48,225 bases of DNA from Oleispira sp963933055 (lineage in GTDB: Bacteria; Pseudomonadota; Gammaproteobacteria; Pseudomonadales; Oceanobacteraceae), in assembly GCA_963933055.1 (NCBI GenBank), contig CAWVSY010000026.1:1-48225 (forward strand), read 5' to 3'. A program made the position numbers and the translations under genes. Positions 1 to 6,824 of the stretch are shown here, piece after piece (within the stretch, counting starts at the first letter, position 1; each line of letters opens with the position of its first letter). The notes under the pieces were generated by a model. The model was not told the origin of the DNA and did no database searches. It worked only from the letters and a program-made list of their open reading frames with translations.

Positions 1-72
1 CAGGTGCTTTCTTAGCAGCAGGTGCTTTCTTAGCAGCAGGTGCTTTCTTAGCAGCAGGCGCTTTCTTAGCAG
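1..72. repeat. 18-bp tandem repeat encoding KKAPAA units
   Basis: The unit CAGGTGCTTTCTTAGCAG occurs four times head to tail (1-18, 19-36, 37-54, 55-72; the last has one T-to-C change) and probably continues left of the window. The period is a multiple of three, so copy-number change alters the length of the Lys/Ala tail of the minus-strand gene without shifting its frame. Confidence 0.9.
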
Positions 73-826
73 CGGCTTTTTTAGCTTTAGCGGCTTCTTT
101 CTTTGCAGCTAAGGCGGCTTTTTGTTTAGCGGCTGTTGCAGCTTTTTTAGCTTTAGCAGCGGCTTTCTTAGCTTTAGCCGCTTCTTTTTGCTTAGCAAGT
201 GTTGCTGCTTTTTTAGCTTTAGCAGCGGCTTTCTTCGCCGCTAAAACTTCTTTTTTCTTGGCAGCAGCGGCGGCTTTTTTATCAGCCACGGCTTGTTTTT
301 TAGCCGCGATGGCGGCCGCTTTTTGTTGTTCTTTTTCTACAGCCGCGGCCGCTTTAGCAATTTTTGCAGCAGCAACTGCATCGGCTTTAGCTGTTGTCGC
401 GGTTACTTTAGCAGTAGTAACGGCTTCTTTCGCATCGTTAGCCGCTTGTTTAGCAACTTCAACTTTTGCTTTAGCAGCTTCTAAAGCTTTTACAGTAATA
501 GCCGATTTTTTAGCTTTAACTTTATCAGCGGCTTTCTTTTTAGCGGCATTTGCTTTAGTTAAAGCAGCGGTTGCTTTAGTTTGTGCAGTTTTAGCTTTTG
601 CTAATGCTTTGTCGGCATCAGTACTCATTTTTTGACGCGCTTTTTCCAGTTTAGCTTCTAGTGCAGCAATTTCTTTCTGCAGCAATTCAACTGGGTTTAA
701 TACAACTTTAGGAGCTGGAGCTTTTTTAACAGCAGCCTTTTTAACGGGTGCTTTTTTAGCTACGGTTTTCTTAGCAGCAATTTTCTTTACTGCAGGCTTT
801 TTAGCTGTGGTTTTGCGAGCGGCCAT
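1..826 (-). CDS. algP: AlgP-like Lys/Ala-rich histone H1-like protein (3' end beyond window)
   Basis: The frame starts at the ATG complementary to 824-826, with GAGG about 6 bases upstream, and stays open to the left edge, so the C-terminus is missing. The N-terminus is basic (MAARKTTAKKPAVKK). A short segment around residues 40-60 (VVLNPVELLQKEIAALEAKL) looks like a coiled coil. The rest is almost only Ala and Lys, ending in KKAPAA repeats. This is the composition of AlgP/HctB/histone-H1-tail-like nucleoid proteins, which bind DNA through a disordered Lys-rich tail. P. aeruginosa algP likewise lies close to algQ (rsd) and a dsbB homologue, as here, which supports the name. Ala-rich open frames on the plus strand in this stretch are shadows. 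The repetitive DNA makes tail length prone to change by recombination. Role in alginate control should not be assumed outside Pseudomonas. Confidence 0.8.
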   Translation of the reverse strand, partial: MAARKTTAKKPAVKKIAAKKTVAKKAPVKKAAVKKAPAPKVVLNPVELLQKEIAALEAKLEKARQKMSTDADKALAKAKTAQTKATAALTKANAAKKKAADKVKAKKSAITVKALEAAKAKVEVAKQAANDAKEAVTTAKVTATTAKADAVAAAKIAKAAAAVEKEQQKAAAIAAKKQAVADKKAAAAAKKKEVLAAKKAAAKAKKAATLAKQKEAAKAKKAAAKAKKAATAAKQKAALAAKKEAAKAKKAAAKKAPAAKKAPAAKKAPAAKKAP

Positions 827-944
827 GGGTGTTCCTCGAGGACTGACATAAAATAGACTGCGTAATTATACTTAGAAGCACATTACTATTCATTAATTTT
901 AGGTGAGAAATAGAATATAAATTACTTTTTAGGCAAAAAAAATT

Positions 945-1730
945 TTATTTTTTCTGTTTTGAGCGGATTTGTTGCTCAATCCATTCCAGCATTGGTTTCC
1001 ATTCGAGTTTGTCTTTAACATCTCTCTGGCTAAAGTCAGCCAATCCTAGTCCGTGTTCAGAAGCTCTTACGTAGTTTTGCGTATCTCTAAAAGAGGTAAT
1101 AAAAGGAATGTTAAGACTATTAAGGAAGCGCTCAAGTTTTTGATAGACAAGGGTATTTTTTTTCACGCGATTGGCAACAACGGCAATGGGTTTTTTGTTT
1201 GCACGGAATGCTTGGCTTAATAATACATCACGAATAAAACCCGTTGCGGCTCGAATATCAATTGCCGAAGGAATTACAGGAATCACAATCAAGTCGGAGG
1301 CTTTGATCATATCCGACAAAATATGCCCACTTAACCCCGCTGGCGTATCCAATACAATTCGTGACGTATTTGATGGAACTCGCAGAGTATAGCTACGGGT
1401 CGAATTTGGATTATGACTTTGATAGGCCGCTACGCCAATAATTTTTGCTAAGTGAGGATCTCGAGCAGATAGCCAGTCGATACTTGATCCTTGTGGGTCG
1501 TAATCAATGATTGCTGTTGCTTCTCCTTGAGTAGAGAAGTAACTGGCGATATTGGTTGCCATGGTTGTTTTCCCGCAGCCTCCTTTTGCGTTAGCAACAA
1601 GCACGCGAATAGGCTGCATTTGGCTAACAATTCGAGCATTAGGCTGATGCGTAACTTCCTGCTTGTGACTCACGATGCTATCGTCCATTAAACTATTAAC
1701 CAATCTCTGTTTCTTCTTTAGATTAAGCAT
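945..1730 (-). CDS. Orphan ParA/MinD-family P-loop ATPase
   Basis: A 261-residue ParA-type ATPase. The deviant Walker A box KGGCGKTT is at residues 49-56, the switch I/A' motif DYDPQGSS at 76-83 and the Walker B region VLDTPAG at 127-132. Family members dimerise on ATP, bind nucleoid DNA non-specifically and position plasmids, chromosomes or protein cargo. No ParB, MinE or chemotaxis partner is nearby, so the cargo is unknown. About 37 residues precede the usual ParA start; Met15 and Met38 (MQPIRVLVANAKGG) are alternative starts and none has a strong ribosome site. A stop lies just upstream in frame, so it cannot be longer. It sits 118 bases upstream of, and co-directional with, the histone-like gene, and diverges from the gene at 1774. 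Confidence 0.85.
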   Translation of the reverse strand: MLNLKKKQRLVNSLMDDSIVSHKQEVTHQPNARIVSQMQPIRVLVANAKGGCGKTTMATNIASYFSTQGEATAIIDYDPQGSSIDWLSARDPHLAKIIGVAAYQSHNPNSTRSYTLRVPSNTSRIVLDTPAGLSGHILSDMIKASDLIVIPVIPSAIDIRAATGFIRDVLLSQAFRANKKPIAVVANRVKKNTLVYQKLERFLNSLNIPFITSFRDTQNYVRASEHGLGLADFSQRDVKDKLEWKPMLEWIEQQIRSKQKK

Positions 1731-1740
1731 AGGCTATAAT
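1711..1740 (+). promoter_or_regulatory. Possible sigma70 promoter for the DUF4124-like gene
   Basis: A perfect TATAAT at 1735-1740 lies 34 bases before the ATG at 1774, with only a loose -35 (TTCTTC at 1711-1716, spacing 18). It overlaps the start of the divergent ParA gene. Confidence 0.4.
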
Positions 1741-1773
1741 GACCTGAGTTTGTAATACAAAAGGAAATCATGG

Positions 1774-2247
1774 ATGAAGCGCCCTATTTTTATAATGTTG
1801 GTTTTAGTTGCGATTGCGTTTGCGGGACCTATGCTGATGAAAAAGCCAGACGGGACTCCTTTTTTAGCGTCACCGTTAGATATTTTTTCAGCTGACTCAA
1901 CAGGCACGAGTAGCCCATCGAATGTGAACAGTAGTCAGTCGTTTTATAAGTGGCAGAGTGAGGATGGCACTTGGCATTATTCTGATCAACCTCAAGAAGG
2001 CCAGAACATCGAAACGGTCACCGTCAATACGAATACCAATTTGATTCAGGGATTGCGTATTGAAAAAGAGACCGAAGAAACGAAGCCAAGTAAGAAGGTT
2101 GAAGTAAAGCAAAAAACAGATTCGTTTCCTCTTCCAATGACCGTTCCTTTAGATAAAGTCTCAGAAATGCTGGAAGATGCTAATAATTTGCAGCAAGTTA
2201 TGGATGATAGAAAAAAGGCAATAGACCGCACTATTCGAAATCGTTGA
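1774..2247 (+). CDS. DUF4124-like membrane-anchored or exported protein
   Basis: 157 residues. A hydrophobic N-terminal segment (about 5-20) could be an uncleaved anchor or signal peptide. The stretch YKWQSEDGTWHYSDQP (about 58-73) matches the core of DUF4124, a small periplasmic domain of unknown function common in gammaproteobacteria. A Glu/Lys-rich linker and a helical C-terminus follow. AAGGAAA eight bases upstream supports the ATG at 1774 over the out-of-frame ATG at 1770. It diverges from the ParA gene and converges on the WD40 lipoprotein gene. No function can be assigned. Confidence 0.75.
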   Translation: MKRPIFIMLVLVAIAFAGPMLMKKPDGTPFLASPLDIFSADSTGTSSPSNVNSSQSFYKWQSEDGTWHYSDQPQEGQNIETVTVNTNTNLIQGLRIEKETEETKPSKKVEVKQKTDSFPLPMTVPLDKVSEMLEDANNLQQVMDDRKKAIDRTIRNR

Positions 2248-2286
2248 TTCGATTAAGTCTGAAGGCGAAATTTGAATAGCGGCGAA

Positions 2287-3255
2287 TTATTTAAGATGAA
2301 AAATTCGCCCATTCGAGCCGCTCGCGACATAGCCTTCTTTAGCAAAGGCAACATCCTCAATCAGTACTGCACTGCTTATCCATTCATTTCTAGGAATGGC
2401 CTGCCAAGTTTTTTTAAGAACAGCGCTTTCACTTTGCCATAGTTGGATTTTACCCGAGCTGGTTCCGGTTAATAGCATTGAGCCATTTTCGCTAAAACGT
2501 GCACTGCTGTAAAAACCGCTTTTAATCGGAAACTCTTTGATAACTTCGCCAGTATCGCTGTTCCATAACCGCCCTGGGTCGCCTAAAGCCGAGGTGAAAA
2601 CAAAGCGCCCATCAGGAGAAATTTCAGCACGACGCACTTGATTATTATGTTCTAAGCGTTGTAATTCTTGTCCGTTGCTTAAGTCCCATATTCGAGCGGT
2701 CAAATCATCACTGGCGCTGGCCGCCAGTTTGCCTTGTTGATCAATGCTGACGTCAGAAACAATTCCGTCGTGCCTTAATATGCGTTTTATGCCACCATTT
2801 TTAATATCAAATAACGTCGCAGTATAGTCGGTCATTGCAAGTAAGGCATATTGGCCATTAGCATTTAAACTGATGTCGTGAATATCTCCTGGTGCTGTCC
2901 ATAGCCAAATAGCTTCACCTGTTTTTGTTTCCCATAATGCGATGCTGCGATTATCGGTAGTCGCCACAAAATCCCCTTCGGGTGAGAAGTCACAGCTGAC
3001 GATATTGCTATTTTTTTCTGCTTGGTGATTCCAATTATAAAGGCGATCCAAAGGTTGCAAACGCCACAGGCTGCCACCGTGATGTATTGAACCAGCAAAG
3101 GCATAGCTTGCGTTATGGTTGATGCAAAGGGAATAAGCGCCTTGGCTAGTGAGGTCGTCAAAGCTTTCGGGTTTTTTGCTGCTATCACATGCGGTAAGTA
3201 ATACGCTGCTGCAGATTATTGAAGATACTATTAGTTGTAGTGGTGCTGACTTCAT
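2287..3255 (-). CDS. WD40-repeat lipoprotein
   Basis: 322 residues. The N-terminal signal ends in a lipobox (LLTAC, Cys23), so a lipid anchor after export is likely. The rest is a run of WD40-type blades: repeated phrases such as IALWETKTGEAIW, ARIWDLSNGQELQ, GRLWNSDTGEVIK and IQLWQSESAVLKK mark at least five blades of a beta-propeller, a scaffold for protein contacts. The start at 3255 is preferred over the ATG at 3261 because AGGGA lies five bases before it. The partner is unknown. It is co-directional with rsd, 75 bases downstream of it, and could be in the same transcript. Confidence 0.8.
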   Translation of the reverse strand: MKSAPLQLIVSSIICSSVLLTACDSSKKPESFDDLTSQGAYSLCINHNASYAFAGSIHHGGSLWRLQPLDRLYNWNHQAEKNSNIVSCDFSPEGDFVATTDNRSIALWETKTGEAIWLWTAPGDIHDISLNANGQYALLAMTDYTATLFDIKNGGIKRILRHDGIVSDVSIDQQGKLAASASDDLTARIWDLSNGQELQRLEHNNQVRRAEISPDGRFVFTSALGDPGRLWNSDTGEVIKEFPIKSGFYSSARFSENGSMLLTGTSSGKIQLWQSESAVLKKTWQAIPRNEWISSAVLIEDVAFAKEGYVASGSNGRIFHLK

Positions 3256-3330
3256 AGCCATCCCTGAAAAATGGTCGTGTATGAAGTCAGTTTAGTTCAA
3301 ATCTAGGCGCTGGCTAATGGTATTTTGTCA

Positions 3331-3810
3331 TTAGCTTACGACAAGGCCTCGATGAACGTTATGCAATTTTTCAATCAGTTGATCTTCAAGGTCGAAGCGT
3401 TCACTGAGCATTTCACCAAGGTCTGATAAGTCTTTGCTTAGATCAGTAATTTTTTCTAGGCAATGTTCTGCTGTGTCATATTTATCATTGAAGTCGACAC
3501 ATTGCTGAGTCATTTCTTCTAATACTGGGTAAGCTCGATTCGCAAGTTCAATTCCACCATCATCGAACTGCTTGGCTTCTTCCAATAACTGCTGATAAAT
3601 TTCGAAATGGCCAGCAGAGCAATAGTCCATCAGTATCTGGCAAAAGGCTTGGATTTTAATCGATACAGGCGTCTCTCGTGGTGAGAAAGGCTTTAAGGTA
3701 TTAATACCGCAGAAAAGTACAATAACGTCTTGGCGTTCATTCAGCCAGCCGTCAATGAGTTTATGTACTCCACCCCAACGTTCTTGTGCTGTTTTGCAAC
3801 CTTCTAACAT
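3331..3810 (-). CDS. rsd: Rsd/AlgQ, anti-sigma-70 regulator
   Basis: 159 residues from the ATG at 3810; 13 further residues are open upstream but MLEGCKTAQERWGGVH is the family's normal N-terminus, and AAGGA precedes this ATG. Rsd/AlgQ binds region 4 of the housekeeping sigma factor in stationary phase and frees core RNA polymerase for alternative sigma factors; in Pseudomonas AlgQ also affects siderophore and alginate genes. The protein is all-helical and acidic at its C-terminal half, as expected. Neighbourhood with dsbB and the AlgP-like gene matches Pseudomonas. Confidence 0.92.
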   Translation of the reverse strand: MLEGCKTAQERWGGVHKLIDGWLNERQDVIVLFCGINTLKPFSPRETPVSIKIQAFCQILMDYCSAGHFEIYQQLLEEAKQFDDGGIELANRAYPVLEEMTQQCVDFNDKYDTAEHCLEKITDLSKDLSDLGEMLSERFDLEDQLIEKLHNVHRGLVVS

Positions 3811-3871
3811 ACCCCAATTCCTTATTCTTCTTGATTCTGATAACCCCAATATAGTCAGGCTAGTCGTCTAG

Positions 3872-3905
3872 TTGCAAGCAAGTTTTTTCTTTTTTTTGCT
3901 TGCAA
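3872..3905. repeat. 10-bp perfect inverted repeat between dsbB and rsd
   Basis: TTGCAAGCAA (3872-3881) and TTGCTTGCAA (3896-3905) flank a 14-base T-rich loop. On the coding (minus) strand of dsbB and rsd the loop is A-rich and no T-run follows, so it is not a textbook terminator. It lies 62 bases upstream of the rsd start, where an operator or transcript processing hairpin is possible. Confidence 0.5.
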
Positions 3906-3991
3906 ACTGACATATTTATGCATGATGGGCTGATAGCAAGGCTGGGCCATGTATTGGCTCAGCCAATTTCCTGAGTCATTAAAAAATCGAC

Positions 3992-4492
3992 TTATGAGCG
4001 TGCTTTTAACGCGGTGTAAATGCCATAAGTTGACGCAAGTGCAAAACCGATAAAGAAAACAAGCAGCCAACCAGGCATTGATAGTCCTGCGAAACTCCAA
4101 GAGACATCAGCACAATTACCATTGCCACGTAATAATACGGTAATGATTTCCATCATAGGAAAAGCATCCAGCATGTATTCTAAGCTTGGGCCACAAGAAG
4201 GCACCTGATCTGCTGGCAGATTTTGCAGCCAGTTGTGATGGTGGGCTAAATAGATTCCGAAGAAGGAAGAGAGCAGGGTATAAATAGAAACAATGAGCAA
4301 TCCGATGGGTTTTTCAATAACAAAAAATCCCGCCAAACAGCCTATCGCAACCATTAATGTTGCTACGCGTTGCATGATACACAAAGGGCAGGGATCCATT
4401 TCTAAGGCAAATTGAAAGTAATAGGCGCTTGCCAATAGCGCGATACAGGTTATGAAGCCGATTAGGCAAAGCATTTTAAGGTTAATGCGCAT
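3992..4492 (-). CDS. dsbB: DsbB disulfide bond formation protein
   Basis: 166 residues with four membrane segments (about 8-26, 43-60, 65-83, 141-160). The periplasmic redox pairs are visible: Cys35/Cys38 in DPCPLCIMQR and Cys100/Cys127 in the second loop. DsbB reoxidises DsbA and passes electrons to ubiquinone. AGGA seven bases before the ATG supports the start. It is the first of the minus-strand genes leading to rsd. All four catalytic cysteines are present, so an active enzyme is expected. Confidence 0.93.
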   Translation of the reverse strand: MRINLKMLCLIGFITCIALLASAYYFQFALEMDPCPLCIMQRVATLMVAIGCLAGFFVIEKPIGLLIVSIYTLLSSFFGIYLAHHHNWLQNLPADQVPSCGPSLEYMLDAFPMMEIITVLLRGNGNCADVSWSFAGLSMPGWLLVFFIGFALASTYGIYTALKARS

Positions 4493-4596
4493 TCTTTGTC
4501 CTTTCTTCTTTCTGATTGTTAATACTGTTCTATTCTATAAATATCGAATATTTTTAGATATCAAATGATGCCTAATTAGAGCTAGGAGTATGCAAT

Positions 4597-4995
4597 ATGT
4601 TCAAATTTCTTCTGCCGTTGGCAGGATTAATCGTTTTTTCTTTTACCAACGTCACTCACGCAGCGGAAGTTAGTGAAATTAAGTATATCCATTTAACACC
4701 TGCTTTTGTGGTTAATTATGGCAATACAGGAAGAATGAAATATTTACGCACCGAAATTGCACTGAAAGTAAACGGTGCTTCAGCGGCGGGTGCTGTTACT
4801 AGTCATCGTCCTTATATTAGAAATAATCTCGTATTTCTGTTAACGGCCCAAGATGGTGATATCGTAAATTCGAGCGCAGGGCGAGAAACTTTACGAAAAG
4901 TTGCATTGGATGAAGTCAGAGCGTTAATGACAGAGCTAGAAGGTGAACCGATGGTTGATGATCTTTATTTTGAAAACTTTGTCGTGCAAAATTAA
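4597..4995 (+). CDS. Secreted FliL-like protein
   Basis: 132 residues. A signal peptide (1-22, ending THA) is followed by a FliL-type core: YIHLTPAFVVNYG, LRTEIALKV, HRPYIRNNLVFLL, RETLRKVALDEVRALM and a terminal FENFVVQN. Flagellar FliL is normally membrane-anchored next to the stator; here there is only a cleavable-looking signal and no flagellar gene in the window, so it may be an orphan periplasmic paralogue. An AGGAG-like site (TAGGAG, 4582-4587) lies upstream of the ATG. It diverges from dsbB and ends at a strong bidirectional terminator shared with gshA. Confidence 0.8.
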   Translation: MFKFLLPLAGLIVFSFTNVTHAAEVSEIKYIHLTPAFVVNYGNTGRMKYLRTEIALKVNGASAAGAVTSHRPYIRNNLVFLLTAQDGDIVNSSAGRETLRKVALDEVRALMTELEGEPMVDDLYFENFVVQN

Positions 4996-5031
4996 TAGAC
5001 AGCCTACCGTCATGTATTTTTATATTTTAGA

Positions 5032-5067
5032 AACCAAAAGGGCTATCAATCGATAGCCCTTTTGGTT
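5032..5067. terminator. Bidirectional terminator, FliL-like gene / gshA
   Basis: A perfect 16-bp stem (5032-5047 with 5052-5067), four-base loop AATC, with A's leading and T's trailing inside the stem. It sits between two convergent genes. Confidence 0.85.
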
Positions 5068-5093
5068 GTTAATCAGCGTATATTGTTAAGGTC

Positions 5094-6674
5094 TTAACGC
5101 GTAAGGTATTGCTTCAAGAAACTTGGAAAATCAATTTGATCTCCTGCTTCAATTTCAGCTTGTTGCAATAAACTCTGCTGTGCTTGTTGCTGCATTTCTT
5201 TATTCAAAATATCATCGAGAGGTTGTTGAAATTCAGCCGCTCGCTCTTTCGCTAACGCTAGGGTGAGTTGAGAGAACTCTAAATCCTCTTCTTTCATTCT
5301 TGATAGATATTGTGCGGAAGGCGTAAGTGAATCGTCATCCAGTTTCGCTTGTTGCTTTGCTAATGCATCAGTATATTGGCGATTGCCAGCCGCTTCATCC
5401 ATAGACGTTGCTAAGGTTGCTAGTTCGGCTAGTAGATCATTACCCCATTGACGTAACCCGATTTTTTTACCCTGTTTATTCAGCGTTAACTCAGGATCAC
5501 GGCCACACATTACTGCGTTGTGCTGATTTTCTTTAATGGCTTTGAATTCTTCGTTATCAATTTTTGGACTATCGATAAATAAACAATGGGTTAAGAATAA
5601 ATCTAAGAAATGGATGTGGGTTTCATCCATGCCGAGCGTTAAAAAGGGATTAATATCAGTGCAGCGTACTTCGATGTATTCCACCCCGTGATTAGCCAAA
5701 GCTTGTAATGGCTTTTCATCACCATTGCCAATGCGCTTAGGGCGAATGTCGCTGTAATACTCGTTTTCAATCTGCAGTAAGCTGGTATTGAGCTGCTTAT
5801 ATTGGCCACCTTCTTCTTGCATACCAATTTCTTCGTAGGCCGCTACTGGCTGAGTAATGGCTTCTGATAGCGTTTCTACATAATTCTCAATGCTGTTATA
5901 GCAGACAATGAGTTCAGCTTGGGCATTGTTTTGATAGCCAAGGTCACTCATGCGTAAAGAGGTCGCATAAGGAAGGTAAAGAGTATGCTCTTTGAACGTT
6001 TCTAGGTCGTGCTGCTCTCCTTCTAAGAAAGAGCTGCAGATCGCTGGTGAAGCGCCAAACAAATAGTGTAATAACCAAGAATTACGGCGAAAGTTGCGAA
6101 TAAGGCCAAAGTATTTGGCTGAAATAAAATCTTTTAACTGATCATCATTAGCGTGCGCAGTGTGTTCTTGTTGATACAGCAGTGGCCACAGCTCTTTAGG
6201 CATAGAGAAGTTGTAATGAATGCCGGCAATGGCTTGCATGGTTCGGCCATAGCGGTGCCATAAACCATGACGGTAAGCATGCTTTAATTGGCCAATATTA
6301 GAATAGCCATATTGGGCAATCGGAATGCTCATCTCGCCATCAATGATGCACGGCATAGAAGCAGGCCAAATCAATTCATTACCCATGTTTTGATAAGTGT
6401 ATTGATGCAAGTTGTGCATAAAGCCAAGGGTATCTTTGGCATTATCAAAAACAGGTGTGATGAACTCAAGTAAAGATTCTGAGTAATCGGTGGTAATGCT
6501 TGGATGAGTTAAAGCAGAGCCCAAAGCTTGTGGATGTGGGCTCTGGCTTAAATGGCCATCAGGCTCGCAACGCAACCCTTCTTTTTCAATACCACGCTGA
6601 ATTCGGCCCAATAATGATAATTGGTTCTGACTACGAAGTGACGATAATAGATTGCTATAAATTGGATTAGCCAA
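5094..6674 (-). CDS. gshA: Glutamate-cysteine ligase
   Basis: The first and rate-limiting step of glutathione synthesis: ATP-dependent joining of L-glutamate and L-cysteine. Family motifs include GIEKEGLR, HPQALGSALTHPSITTDYSESLLEFITP, YGRTMQAIAGIHYNFSMP and VEYIEVRCTDINPF. The frame is open to a TTG at 6722, but there is no ATG near the N-terminus. The TTG at 6672-6674 has TTGAGG six bases upstream and gives 526 residues and an N-terminus of the length seen in Pseudomonas GshA, so I chose it. It lies downstream of tex, separated by about 150 bases that contain a long imperfect inverted repeat. No gshB is present here. Confidence 0.93.
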   Translation of the reverse strand: MANPIYSNLLSSLRSQNQLSLLGRIQRGIEKEGLRCEPDGHLSQSPHPQALGSALTHPSITTDYSESLLEFITPVFDNAKDTLGFMHNLHQYTYQNMGNELIWPASMPCIIDGEMSIPIAQYGYSNIGQLKHAYRHGLWHRYGRTMQAIAGIHYNFSMPKELWPLLYQQEHTAHANDDQLKDFISAKYFGLIRNFRRNSWLLHYLFGASPAICSSFLEGEQHDLETFKEHTLYLPYATSLRMSDLGYQNNAQAELIVCYNSIENYVETLSEAITQPVAAYEEIGMQEEGGQYKQLNTSLLQIENEYYSDIRPKRIGNGDEKPLQALANHGVEYIEVRCTDINPFLTLGMDETHIHFLDLFLTHCLFIDSPKIDNEEFKAIKENQHNAVMCGRDPELTLNKQGKKIGLRQWGNDLLAELATLATSMDEAAGNRQYTDALAKQQAKLDDDSLTPSAQYLSRMKEEDLEFSQLTLALAKERAAEFQQPLDDILNKEMQQQAQQSLLQQAEIEAGDQIDFPSFLKQYLTR

Positions 6675-6752
6675 AGAGTGCCTCAATGTTTGAGCCGTAA
6701 AGTTGATTGCATTATAGGGCAATGATAAGAATACGGTAAGTACGGTATGTGG

Positions 6753-6808
6753 TAATCACTGTGCCATGGACAAGGTAAATGGGGAGATAATCCATACCAC
6801 AGTGATTA
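6753..6808. repeat. Imperfect inverted repeat between tex and gshA
   Basis: TAATCACTGTG (6753-6763) and CACAGTGATTA (6798-6808) are perfect 11-base arms; pairing continues inward after one mismatch (6765-6770 with 6791-6796, one wobble in the minus-strand RNA). There is no T-run, so a regulatory or attenuating role in front of gshA is possible; an intrinsic terminator for tex is less likely. Confidence 0.5.
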
Positions 6809-6824
6809 ATTGTAAGCTCAGGGT

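Noticed and set aside
258..635. Ala-rich open frame on the plus strand
   Set aside because: It is the antisense shadow of the Lys/Ala-rich minus-strand gene, which has a proper ribosome site and open frame to the edge.
2281..2309. 8-bp inverted repeat GGCGAATT/AATTCGCC as terminator
   Set aside because: It overlaps the WD40 gene's stop, has a 13-base loop and no T-run on either strand.
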